NCBI RefSeq assembly: GCF_036697405.1 | Contig: NZ_JBAHWA010000001.1 | Span: 372,001-436,000 of the forward strand | Source of the DNA: Lysobacter sp036697405 | Lineage (GTDB): Bacteria > Pseudomonadota > Gammaproteobacteria > Xanthomonadales > Xanthomonadaceae | Length of the DNA: 64,000 nucleotides | Direction: 5' to 3' | Shown: positions 54,741 to 63,410 of the stretch, in pieces | Position numbering within the stretch: the first letter of the stretch is position 1 | How the letters are laid out: each line of letters starts with the position of its first letter | Notes under the pieces: model-generated | Database searches by the model: none | What the model was told of the DNA's origin: nothing | What the model saw: only the letters and a program-made list of their open reading frames with translations | Translations under genes and position numbers: made by a program

Positions 54741-57700
54741 ATGCAGACGCGCACCGCCACCAAGGAATCCAGCAGCCAGGCCACCAAACCGTTCTTTGGC
54801 GGACTCACTTCGGCTGCGCCCGCGTTCTTCACGCCGATGGTCCAGGCGAAGTGCGCGGACTGCGACGCTGAAGACACGATTCAGCGCCAGATCGAGTCCG
54901 ACGTCGAGGAGCCTGTGCAGGTGCAGCCGCGCCACGCGGACCTGGCCGGCGGAGCGGATGCGACGCGCAGCATTCAGGCCAAATGCGCCTGTTCCGACAA
55001 CGTCAAACTGCAGCCCAAGCTTACATTAGGCACTCCCGGCGACCGGTTCGAACAGGAGGCGGACCGCAACGCGGACATGGTGATGCGCAGCGACTCGCCG
55101 GTCGGGAAGATCTCGGCGGCCGAGCCGGCCCAGCTGCAGCGCGACGGCGCCGAGACCTGCAAGTTCGAAGACGAGAAAGAGAAGGACGAGGAGGATGTCG
55201 AAAAGGAAGATTCCATCCCGGGCGAGGCAAAGTTCGAGGAGCAGCCCGACCAGAAACCGGCGGACAAGGTAAGCCCGAAACGCGCGAATCCCGACGGCAC
55301 CATGCCTACGGATTTCGAATCGCGCATGGACGCCTCGCGCGGGAGCGGCGTGGCGCTGGGCGCGCAGACGCGCGAGTTCATGGAATCCCGCTTCGGCTAC
55401 GACTTCTCCGGCGTCCGCATTCATACCGGGTCGCACGCCGAAACGATGAATCGCGACATTCGCAGCTACGCGTTCACCTCCGGCAGCGACATCTATTTCA
55501 ATTCGGGCCAATACCGTCCGGACACGGATTCGGGCAAGCACCTGCTGGCGCACGAGCTCACGCACGTGGTGCAGCAGACCGGCCCGCGCGGCGGGGGAGG
55601 CATGGTGCAGGAACGCGCGCGACCGGACACGATCGCGCGCGCCACGGATCCACCAGAAAGGAAGTGGTACTACGGCCATAACGTGAGCGGAACCCAGGTA
55701 CACGGCGAGCTCGAGAAAATCCTGCGCGGCGCCGATCCGCAGAAGGACCTGGTCACCGAGGCGGCGATTCCCGGCGCGAACCGCTATGAGAGCGCCTTGA
55801 ACAAGATCGGCGTCGCGGATCTGTACAAGTCGTCGCCGTCGCACACCGTCACCGGAATCAAGGGCTACAACAAGGTCGCAAGCCTAGACGACGTGGTGTC
55901 GATGAACAGCCCGGAGGTCACCGACACGGCGCCGATAAAACAGATCAAGTCGAGCCCCTCCCTGGTGTTGCCGCCTGGCGTGACAAAGTCGAAGTCCAAA
56001 GGCGTCAAACGCATACTGACGGGCGATTTCCCCGAATCGGTGACGCTCGGAGAAATCAAGCCAGCGGACACGTCCAAGCTCGCCGACGGCTGGGACCAGT
56101 TGGGACACTACGAAAAAGGCTACAAGGCCTTCGTCGTACAGATCAACAAGATCACGGGCGGCGCCACGCGCTCCAGCATCACCGTGAACCGGTTGAAGCT
56201 GACGCTCCCGGACGGGCTCAACTTCGACAATTTCGAGACCGCCAATAAGACCCCGTTCGCGCCCGCCACGTTCAAGGACCGCCGCCTGTGGGTGGCCGAA
56301 GTCGGACATGGTTCCGGCATCTACCTGTACGACGACCTGGCAGCCAAGGGCCTGACGGGACAGCCGCTGGACTGGCACCAGAAGTACTGGCCGAAGCTGA
56401 TGACGGTGCGCAGCGCCCTCAACAAGCCGCATACCGGCACCACCAAGATGGGACAGACCAAGGGCATTCCCCAGGCCGTTCCGCTGGTGCAGCGCAAGGA
56501 GCCGGACGATAGCGCCCAATGGGAAAAAGACCGCAAGGCCTTCGCCACGGAATTCCGCGGCGATATGAAAAGCAAGCATCAGAACTATCGCGACAAGCTG
56601 CGTTTCGAGCGAAAACTCGGAAAGTCGGGGAAGCCGCTCCCGGAGAACCAGAAGACCGAAGTGCGCGAGTACAAATCCATGATGTTCTGGAGTGGCTTCG
56701 GCGGAAAGGTGCTCGGCCGGGTGCGCTTCATGCTGGGCGGCGCCTGGGACAAGGCCGTCGAGATATTCGAGAAATTCAAGAAAAAAATGCACGGCGTGCG
56801 CCAGAAGGTACGCGACATCTCGGATTCCCAGGTCGCCGGCGTCAGCTGGGCGAAGCGCCTGATCCAGGTCGTGGTGGCCGCGTCGAAGATCGCGGTTTCG
56901 GCCTTCATCATGGAGAGCTTCAACTTCTTCGCCGAGTGCTTCCAGCAGGGCATGGACAAGGTCGTCAACAAGTTCAAGGAGGAGCTGATCAATACGGCTC
57001 TTGGACAGAAGCTCTGCCACGCTCGCAAGGACTACCTGGCGTTCAAGGACCGCCTGGACACCGAATGGGGCGACAGCATCAAGAAGCTCGAAGAGCTCTT
57101 CGTACTGGTGAAGGACACCCAGCGCTGGATCGACATCGCCACCACGGTCATCGATCTGATACGCGTGGGCGTGCAGGTGATCTCCTGCCTCACGCCGCCG
57201 GCACTGGGCTGCCTGTGGGGCTTGGTGGCGCAGATCGGCATCGGCGCCGCATTGGGCATCGTGGTCGGCACGCAATGGTTCAACGACAACATCGTCACGC
57301 CGCAGGTACGCAAGCTGGTCCGCGCGTATGCGGCGCCTTACTACCAGTCGCTTATAAATCGTGCCTTGGGTGAGAATCTCAAGGAGTATCACTGCGACGT
57401 ATCCAAGCCCTTCGATGCCAACGACTTCGAGTACAAGGAAGTCGGAATCAAGGCCGGCACCAAGGAAATGGAAGACCACCGCGCCCAGTGGGAGAAGGAG
57501 AACGAGCCGCAGATGATGGCCGACCTGCAAAAGGCGTTCGTCAAGAAGGACGGCACACCCGTGACCAAGGAGAACCTGCAGGAGCTGATCAAGCAGGTTC
57601 AGGCGAAGAAACTGGATCTCGGCCAGATCAAGACGGTGCTCGACCGGTCGCGCGATCCGGCATCGAAGAAGATCGACCTAGATGCCGCAACCAGCCAGGC

Positions 57701-58502
57701 CGCGCAGGGCGCGACCGCCAGCAATGCGGCTGCCGGGCAGGCGAAGGCAAAAGAACGCACGATCGACTATCCAAAGGCCACTCGCAGCAACGCAGCATTG
57801 CAGAAGATGCATGGCTGGGACCCGATGGTCTTCTATAACTGGGATACGACGGCGGCCTACAAGAAGCCGGTAACGGCGGACTCCAACGAGTTCGCGAACG
57901 CCATCTACGACCTGCAGGAATCCATGAAGCTAAAGGCCGATGGAATTCTCGGCGACGAGACCCTGATCGCGTTCTACGACCGCAACAAGTATCGGCCGGA
58001 CCAGGCGTACAAGGAGTCGACCGAGTCCTTGCGGAAGGCGCGCGAGGCCAAGGCCAAGGCAGAGCAGGAGCGCGCAGAGAAGAGCAAGACCGCACGCGAC
58101 AAGGCCGCGGCCGACAAGGGGGCGGGGCCGGCCGGAACGTCCGGCTACAAGACCCTCGATGCCTCCGAGTGCAAACGCACGCCGGGTCAGGAACATTCGT
58201 ATCCATCCGGCGTCGAGATCTACATCAGCATCCCGAAAGTGATGGATTTCGTCGAGAAAGTCGACGAGAACCTCTTCAAGCTCAAGTACTCGCCCACCCA
58301 CGTCACCGTCGACATCTTCGTCGACAAGAAGCACGTGTACCGCGTCACCAATGTCGAGCTTTCTAAGGTAGGCCTATGGAAGCTGTTAACCGCCGGCCCC
58401 GTCGACCCTTGGTCGCTGCATATCAACATGAAAGACGGCATCGAACTGTCCACAACCAAGGGCCTGTTGTCGACGAGCAGCGACGAATGGGGATTGAACT
58501 GA
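54741..58502 (+). CDS. giant DUF4157 protein, likely eCIS payload
   Basis: 1,253 residues. The N-terminus has FF motifs (KPFFGG, AFFTPMVQAK), paired Cys (KCADC at 37-41, KCACSD at 81-86) and the DUF4157 lead-in PKLTLGTPGDRFEQEADRNA. The DUF4157 domain (about 192-280) carries zinc-protease motif HELTH at 271-275. Then an unknown alpha/beta domain (about 300-585), a long helical part with hydrophobic segments (about 796-850), a peptidoglycan-binding-like module (about 1012-1085), an Ala/Lys/Glu helix (about 1097-1130) and a C-terminal beta domain. DUF4157 is strongly linked to eCIS payloads. The helical and hydrophobic parts could be the toxic unit. It follows the possible cargo gene and precedes the ATPase gene. 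Confidence 0.8.
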   Translation: MQTRTATKESSSQATKPFFGGLTSAAPAFFTPMVQAKCADCDAEDTIQRQIESDVEEPVQVQPRHADLAGGADATRSIQAKCACSDNVKLQPKLTLGTPGDRFEQEADRNADMVMRSDSPVGKISAAEPAQLQRDGAETCKFEDEKEKDEEDVEKEDSIPGEAKFEEQPDQKPADKVSPKRANPDGTMPTDFESRMDASRGSGVALGAQTREFMESRFGYDFSGVRIHTGSHAETMNRDIRSYAFTSGSDIYFNSGQYRPDTDSGKHLLAHELTHVVQQTGPRGGGGMVQERARPDTIARATDPPERKWYYGHNVSGTQVHGELEKILRGADPQKDLVTEAAIPGANRYESALNKIGVADLYKSSPSHTVTGIKGYNKVASLDDVVSMNSPEVTDTAPIKQIKSSPSLVLPPGVTKSKSKGVKRILTGDFPESVTLGEIKPADTSKLADGWDQLGHYEKGYKAFVVQINKITGGATRSSITVNRLKLTLPDGLNFDNFETANKTPFAPATFKDRRLWVAEVGHGSGIYLYDDLAAKGLTGQPLDWHQKYWPKLMTVRSALNKPHTGTTKMGQTKGIPQAVPLVQRKEPDDSAQWEKDRKAFATEFRGDMKSKHQNYRDKLRFERKLGKSGKPLPENQKTEVREYKSMMFWSGFGGKVLGRVRFMLGGAWDKAVEIFEKFKKKMHGVRQKVRDISDSQVAGVSWAKRLIQVVVAASKIAVSAFIMESFNFFAECFQQGMDKVVNKFKEELINTALGQKLCHARKDYLAFKDRLDTEWGDSIKKLEELFVLVKDTQRWIDIATTVIDLIRVGVQVISCLTPPALGCLWGLVAQIGIGAALGIVVGTQWFNDNIVTPQVRKLVRAYAAPYYQSLINRALGENLKEYHCDVSKPFDANDFEYKEVGIKAGTKEMEDHRAQWEKENEPQMMADLQKAFVKKDGTPVTKENLQELIKQVQAKKLDLGQIKTVLDRSRDPASKKIDLDAATSQAAQGATASNAAAGQAKAKERTIDYPKATRSNAALQKMHGWDPMVFYNWDTTAAYKKPVTADSNEFANAIYDLQESMKLKADGILGDETLIAFYDRNKYRPDQAYKESTESLRKAREAKAKAEQERAEKSKTARDKAAADKGAGPAGTSGYKTLDASECKRTPGQEHSYPSGVEIYISIPKVMDFVEKVDENLFKLKYSPTHVTVDIFVDKKHVYRVTNVELSKVGLWKLLTAGPVDPWSLHINMKDGIELSTTKGLLSTSSDEWGLN

Positions 58503-58503
58503 C

Positions 58504-59865
58504 GTGGAATCCATGAACGCCAATATACATCCGCTGACGTCGTTGCGCGGCTCGCTCGAGCTGGCATTCCATCAGTTCGAAAGGGTGCTCGAAGCCCGCC
58601 TGAGCGCCCACATGGGCGCGCAGGGCGAGCTTTCAGATCCCGTCGCGCATTCGCTTATCCGCGCCGACGATTCGAACTACGGCGATTTCGTACGCGAGCA
58701 CGCACCGGATGCGCAATCCGAAATACTGCTGATGCTCGCGCTCGCGCCGCTGATCAAGCCCGACTTCTTCGATTCCATCATGCAACGCGTGCATCCCGGC
58801 ACGGGCGACTATCCCCAGTTCGGCGGCATTCGCGGCAAGCAGCATCGCGGATTCATGCCGACCGGCGACACGGCGCTGTTCTTGCTCGCGGGCGACGACC
58901 TCGAGGCTCGCATGCACTGGCAGACGCTCCTAGGCGGCGATCATCCGCTGGTAAAGAAGAGAATCGTCTACCTGGAAGATCCAGTGGATGGCGATCCGCC
59001 GATGAGCGGCCGCTTGATGGTGGATGCCGACCAGGCCGAACGCCTCATCAGCGGAAAGGTTCGCTCACCTCGCATGAGCCTGCGCTTTCCCGCGCAGCGC
59101 ATGGAAACGGCCATGGAGTGGGGCGACCTCGCGCTGCCGCCGCGCACGCTCTCGGAAATCGGCGAGCTGGAAACCTGGGTGCGCAAGGGCGATGTGCTGC
59201 TCGACGAATGGCAGATGCGCCGCAAGCTGCGCCCCGGCTGTCGCGCGCTGTTCCACGGCCCTCCGGGCACGGGCAAGACGGTGACCGCATCCTTGCTCGG
59301 AAAGAGCACGGGCCGGGAGGTATACCGCGTGGATCTCTCGATGGTTGTGTCCAAGTACATCGGCGAGACCGAGAAGAATCTGGCGGCGCTGTTCGACAAG
59401 GCGGAGCACAAGAACTGGATCCTGTTCTTCGACGAGGCGGACGCCTTGTTCGGCAAGCGCACCCAGGTGCGCGACGCGCACGACCGCTATGCCAACCAGG
59501 AAGTTTCGTTCCTGCTGCAGCGGATCGAGACCTTCGGAGGCTTGATCATCCTCGCGTCCAACCTGGCGGGCAACGTCGATGAAGCCTTCGCGCGCCGGTT
59601 CGAGCACCTCATCCACTTTCCGATGCCGCGCCCGAGCGAGCGCCTTCTCATCTGGAAGAAGGGCTTACCGCCCACGGCGACGCTGGAGTCGGGCGTCGAT
59701 CTGGCTCAGATCGCCAATCGCTATGAGATGAGCGGCGGCGTGATCATGAACGTCATCCGCTACGTTTCGCTGCAGGCCATTTCCCGCGATGAACGCGTGT
59801 TGCGTGCGCAGGATTTCCTTGACGGCATTCGCCGCGAGAATACGAAAGAGAACAAGCTGGAATAG
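58504..59865 (+). CDS. eCIS AAA+ ATPase (Afp15/Pvc15-like)
   Basis: 453 residues from GTG 58504; ATG 58513 is an alternative. The N-terminal ~230 residues are the eCIS-specific part (RQ-rich MLALAPLIKPDFFDSIMQR, TALFLLAGDDLEAR). The AAA+ domain has Walker A GPPGTGKT (about 251), Walker B ILFFDEAD (about 303), a sensor-1 ASN (IILASNLAG) and Arg finger FARRFEHLI. It is thought to remodel particle parts or help cargo loading. It is the last gene of the eCIS operon. Confidence 0.93.
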   Translation: MESMNANIHPLTSLRGSLELAFHQFERVLEARLSAHMGAQGELSDPVAHSLIRADDSNYGDFVREHAPDAQSEILLMLALAPLIKPDFFDSIMQRVHPGTGDYPQFGGIRGKQHRGFMPTGDTALFLLAGDDLEARMHWQTLLGGDHPLVKKRIVYLEDPVDGDPPMSGRLMVDADQAERLISGKVRSPRMSLRFPAQRMETAMEWGDLALPPRTLSEIGELETWVRKGDVLLDEWQMRRKLRPGCRALFHGPPGTGKTVTASLLGKSTGREVYRVDLSMVVSKYIGETEKNLAALFDKAEHKNWILFFDEADALFGKRTQVRDAHDRYANQEVSFLLQRIETFGGLIILASNLAGNVDEAFARRFEHLIHFPMPRPSERLLIWKKGLPPTATLESGVDLAQIANRYEMSGGVIMNVIRYVSLQAISRDERVLRAQDFLDGIRRENTKENKLE

Positions 59866-60673
59866 CCAGCAACGAACGGAGCGCATCGGGCGGCCAGATG
59901 CGCCGGTGGTAACGGCTCGCCGGAGGGCTCCGGGAGGAACCGCCGATCGAGGGCAGGGACCATTGCGCCCCGATTGACAGCCGATCAGGCTGGCATGGCG
60001 GCGAAGCGGCGCGTGGTCGTCGCCACCAGCCGGGCAGGGCCTTGCCTCGACGGCCCCACGGCCGCGAGGCCCGATCGGAATGATCCAGGCGATCGATATC
60101 GGGCTGATCCAAAACCTGGACCGAGGCGCCCAAAAGGCAAGCAGGATCGACTTGCCGGTGAGCGCCGGCGTCCAAGCACGCAGCCAAGCCGGTTGTTCGC
60201 ATGGGGCCGACGGCGAACCGCGTGACCGCCGTTCAGGCACCAGGCAGGCACCAGGTCGGCCAGAGCGCGGCCCTTTAGATCCTGCAAACAAGCTGCCCAC
60301 CAGCATTGATGCCGACGTGGAAGTCTCGGCCAAGACCATGCACAGCTGTGGCGGCTAATCGGCAGAGTGGAGGCAGCGAGACGGCTGGCCTGGCGCATCG
60401 GCGAGCGCTTCTGCCTCCTTCCTTCTTTTACATAATATGCATTATGCGAAGTATTAGATGGTTCACAACCTGGGTCCGCTGGGCGTTTAACCGGGCTCCC
60501 GCTCGCTGGATCGCGGCATGAAAGCTGAACTATGCGCCCGCTTGTTGGCTTGAGGGCCAGTCTTGTCCTAACGCATGCGCCGGTGATCTACGCCTTCGAA
60601 CATGAAAGCCAAGAACAGGCTCGCGGTCTCGGACGCATGAGCGACAAGTTCAAGCTTCGCGGCCTCGTCCAGG
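59866..60673. other. 800-bp non-coding stretch after the eCIS
   Basis: No credible gene on either strand; the open frames are short and unlike known proteins. A GCGCATC/GATGCGC hairpin at 59881-59903 may end the eCIS transcript. A sharp AT-rich block near 60,421-60,460 contains the dif-like site annotated separately. Confidence 0.5.
60425..60452 (-). other. dif-like Xer recombination site
   Basis: Read on the minus strand the 28 bp are ACTTCGCATAA (XerC-type arm), TGCATA (centre) and TTATGTAAAAG (XerD-type arm). The first arm fits the gammaproteobacterial dif pattern fully as I remember it; the centre differs from TGTATA by one base and the last arm from TTATGTTAAAT by two. The AT-rich block is exceptional for this GC-rich window. 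It may be the chromosomal dif, or one end of an element that used Xer to integrate. Confidence 0.7.
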
Positions 60674-61321
60674 CTATCCGCCCGCATGGTCGTTGCCACC
60701 GTGCGCGGCGATGAACATGGCGACGGCCGAACGGCAATAGGATTCGATTTCGTTGTCGTCCTCTGCTCTCGCCTCATCGAAGCGTCCGATAATCAGGAGA
60801 TCGGATCCTTTGAAAAGCGCGGCAAACAAGCGCGCGGACTGGCGAGGATCGGGCACGTTCAGAACCGCCTTCGCGTGTAACCGACGCAAGAAGGCCTCGA
60901 TTTCGGCGATGACATGGGCGGGACCGGCTTCGTAATGGAGCTTGCTTAACGACTTTTGATTCGTCTTGTCGGCCATGACCATGGCTTCGACACTGCGGAC
61001 GTCCGGGCTCAGCAGCGTGCGAAGCAGGGATGATCCCACCGCCATGAGCTGATCTTCGGCCGAACCGTCGACGCCTTCAAAAAGGATCCGTGGTGCAAAC
61101 TGACGGCACCGGGTCGCGATGGCCGCGCTGAACAGCGCCTCCTTGTTCTCGAAGTGCCGATAGATGCTGAGCTTGGATATCTTCGCCCGCTGGGCGACCT
61201 TCTCCAAGGTCGTCGCCTGAAAACCCAATTCCACGAAGAGATCACAGGCCGCGTCGACAATCGTTTGGCCAAGCGCCTCATTGGCAGGCCGGCCGCGCCG
61301 GCCCTGGCTGTTATTGGTCAC
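60674..61321 (-). CDS. TetR-family transcriptional repressor
   Basis: 215 residues. The basic N-terminus (RRGRPANEALGQTIVDAACD) leads into a typical TetR HTH: LFVELGFQATTLEKVAQRAK, SKLSIYRHFENKEALFSAAI (about residues 15-60). The C-terminal ligand/dimer domain is divergent (AMVMADKTNQKSL, FAALFKGSDLLIIGRFDEAR). The gene faces away from the flavoprotein gene with a perfect palindrome between them, so it probably represses both. The ligand is unknown. Confidence 0.92.
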   Translation of the reverse strand: MTNNSQGRRGRPANEALGQTIVDAACDLFVELGFQATTLEKVAQRAKISKLSIYRHFENKEALFSAAIATRCRQFAPRILFEGVDGSAEDQLMAVGSSLLRTLLSPDVRSVEAMVMADKTNQKSLSKLHYEAGPAHVIAEIEAFLRRLHAKAVLNVPDPRQSARLFAALFKGSDLLIIGRFDEARAEDDNEIESYCRSAVAMFIAAHGGNDHAGG

Positions 61322-61335
61322 GGAAATTACAGTCC

Positions 61336-61367
61336 TTGACAGTATCCTAATTCTTTAATTAGGATAC
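61336..61367 (+). promoter_or_regulatory. promoter with TetR operator
   Basis: TTGACA (61336-61341) is a perfect -35; TAGGAT (61360-61365) is a -10 with four of six matches, 18 bp apart. A perfect palindrome at 61342-61367 has 11-bp arms, GTATCCTAATT and AATTAGGATAC, around CTTT. It fills the spacer and covers the -10, so a bound TetR dimer would block transcription of the flavoprotein gene and probably also of tetR. Confidence 0.82.
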
Positions 61368-61470
61368 CACGCGGTACCTTAAATGAAAAGCCCACAGACG
61401 GATTTCAACGCGCATCGCGGGACGGTGTTGCGCGCCAGCCCCCTTCTATCCACAACGCGGAGCCCATCCC

Positions 61471-62364
61471 ATGGATGACGTCATCATCATCGGCGGCAGT
61501 TTTGCCGGTCTCGCCGCCGCCCTGCAACTCGGCCGTGCCCGCCGCAAGGTCACCGTTCTCGATACCGGCCTGCCGCGCAACCGCTTCGCCGGCCATTCGC
61601 ATGGCCTGCTCGGCCACGATCACAAACCACCGCTGGACATCCTGGCCGAGGCGCGGCAGCAGCTGGCGCGCTATCCCACGATCAGGCTGGTCAATGCCCG
61701 GGCTGACAGCGTCTCCGGCGCCATCGACGATTTCTCCGTTCTCACTAGCGATGGTGAAAGTCTAGGGGCACGCCGCTTGATCCTGAGCTACGGCGTCGTC
61801 GACCAGCTGCCTGATGTCGCGGGCTTTGCCGAAAGCTGGGGCACGTCCATCGTGCCCTGCCCTTATTGCGACGGCTTTGAAGTCGCCGGCCAGCATTGGG
61901 GCCTCGTCTGGTCCGGCCCGCAGTCTCACAACTATGCCAGGCTGTACCACGATTGGACCGACACGCTGACGCTCTTCGCCGATGGTCACGACATTCCGCC
62001 CGATATCCGGGCCGACCTGGCGCGCCGCAACATACCTGTCGTCGAGGGCCGAATCACCGAGATAGCCCATCGCGGGGGCCATAACGCCACCGTCAAGCTC
62101 GATAACGGCCCCAGCATCGCGGTCGACATCCTGTTCGCGCACCCGCGCAACAAGCCGTCCGCAAGCCTGCATGAATCACTGGGCCTCGCCACGGTCGATA
62201 CGCCCCTTGGCATCATCCTCAAGGTCGACGAGCGCCGCGAAACCAGCATGCCCGGCATCTACGCCGCCGGCGACCTCGCCAACCCCCTCCTGCCCTCGGT
62301 CACCCTCGCATCATCGAACGGCGCGATGGCGGGTATCTTCGCCCAGCAATCGATGTTGGCTTGA
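61471..62364 (+). CDS. thioredoxin-reductase-like FAD oxidoreductase
   Basis: 297 residues. The FAD Rossmann motif IIIGGSFAGLAAALQL is at 5-20, the redox pair CPYCDGFE at 130-137 (Cys130, Cys133) and the second FAD motif GIYAAGDLA near the C-terminus. The place of the NADPH Gly motif reads LVWSGPQSHNYARLY, which lacks the usual GxGxxA/G pattern, so NADPH use is doubtful. A dithiol oxidase-like role is possible; substrate unknown. It is under the TetR operator and 109 bp before the hydrolase gene. Confidence 0.85.
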   Translation: MDDVIIIGGSFAGLAAALQLGRARRKVTVLDTGLPRNRFAGHSHGLLGHDHKPPLDILAEARQQLARYPTIRLVNARADSVSGAIDDFSVLTSDGESLGARRLILSYGVVDQLPDVAGFAESWGTSIVPCPYCDGFEVAGQHWGLVWSGPQSHNYARLYHDWTDTLTLFADGHDIPPDIRADLARRNIPVVEGRITEIAHRGGHNATVKLDNGPSIAVDILFAHPRNKPSASLHESLGLATVDTPLGIILKVDERRETSMPGIYAAGDLANPLLPSVTLASSNGAMAGIFAQQSMLA

Positions 62365-62473
62365 GAGTAGAGAGTCTTTCCTTCGGGTGCCGCGAACCGC
62401 CATATCGTGAAGTTTGCGGCCGGTGTCACCAGAGCCGTTTGCGTCCAACCGCTTTTAGAGAAGCCTGACCCAC

Positions 62474-63316
62474 ATGGACTTTGAACACGTCACCTTCGAC
62501 CTGCCACAAGGGACCTTTCACGCGCTGCAGGGCGGTGATCCCGATGGTCAGCCGACGCTTGTCTTGCACGGGTTCCCGGACCATCCGCCGACCGCGAAGC
62601 CCTTCCTTGCCGAACTCGGTCGCCGTGGACGTCACGTCGTCGCCCCTTGGCTTCGCGGTTACGCCCCGTCCCCGACCGAGGGGGCGTTCGACATGGCTGC
62701 CCTCACCGGCGACGTGCTCGCGCTGATCGACCGCTGGTCCCCCGGGCGAACCGTAGAGTTGATTGGTCACGATTGGGGCGGCGCGATCACATACGATGTC
62801 TGCGCCACCGCGCCGGAGCGGATCGAACGCGCAGTCACGATGGCATTCCCTCACCCACTGACGTTTCTGAGCCAGCCGCGCCTCGCTCAGCTACGCCGCA
62901 GCTGGTACATGGGACTCTTCCAACTGCCGGGAAGCGGCTGGATCGTCAGCGCCCGAGATCTCGCCCTCATCGACCACCTATGGCGTCAGTGGTCGCCCGG
63001 CCTATCGCTCGATCCAGCTCTCCATGCAGAGCTACACGAGACCCTGCGGGCGAGCATGCCTGCGCCCTTGCGCTACTACCGGGGGCTGCTGCGACCCGGC
63101 ATGCTTGGAGCGATGCGCCGCCTATCTCAACCGATCTCAACGCCCCTGCTGCAGCTCCACGGTTCCGACGATGGCTGCATCTTCCCCCAACTGGTCGACG
63201 ACAGACATCGGTTCGCCGGGCCACACAAGCTGGAAGTCGTCCCTGACGTCGGTCACTTCCTGCACATCGAAGCCCCCGAAGCGATCGCGGAACGGATCGC
63301 GGTATGGGCCGAGTAG
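62474..63316 (+). CDS. alpha/beta hydrolase, epoxide-hydrolase-like
   Basis: 280 residues. The oxyanion motif HGFPD is at 32-36. The nucleophile elbow GHDWGG puts Asp100 where epoxide hydrolases and haloalkane dehalogenases have it. The lid has SWYMGLFQLPG (Tyr145), typical of epoxide hydrolases. The acid is probably Asp232 or Asp233 and the base His261 or His264 (VPDVGHFLHIEAP). Cytoplasmic. It probably shares regulation with the flavoprotein gene, although the 109-bp gap leaves room for its own promoter. Confidence 0.88.
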   Translation: MDFEHVTFDLPQGTFHALQGGDPDGQPTLVLHGFPDHPPTAKPFLAELGRRGRHVVAPWLRGYAPSPTEGAFDMAALTGDVLALIDRWSPGRTVELIGHDWGGAITYDVCATAPERIERAVTMAFPHPLTFLSQPRLAQLRRSWYMGLFQLPGSGWIVSARDLALIDHLWRQWSPGLSLDPALHAELHETLRASMPAPLRYYRGLLRPGMLGAMRRLSQPISTPLLQLHGSDDGCIFPQLVDDRHRFAGPHKLEVVPDVGHFLHIEAPEAIAERIAVWAE

Positions 63317-63410
63317 CGGATCGCCAACTCTGGCCGAAGGTAGGACCGCCCACAAGGTCGCGTTAAAGGCGCTTTCATGGCGCGGGGCCGGGCTTGACTG
63401 CCGACCACCG

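Noticed and set aside
59665..60339. 224-residue minus-strand ORF after the eCIS
   Set aside because: Overlaps the AAA+ gene by 200 bp, no start context and no recognisable domain.
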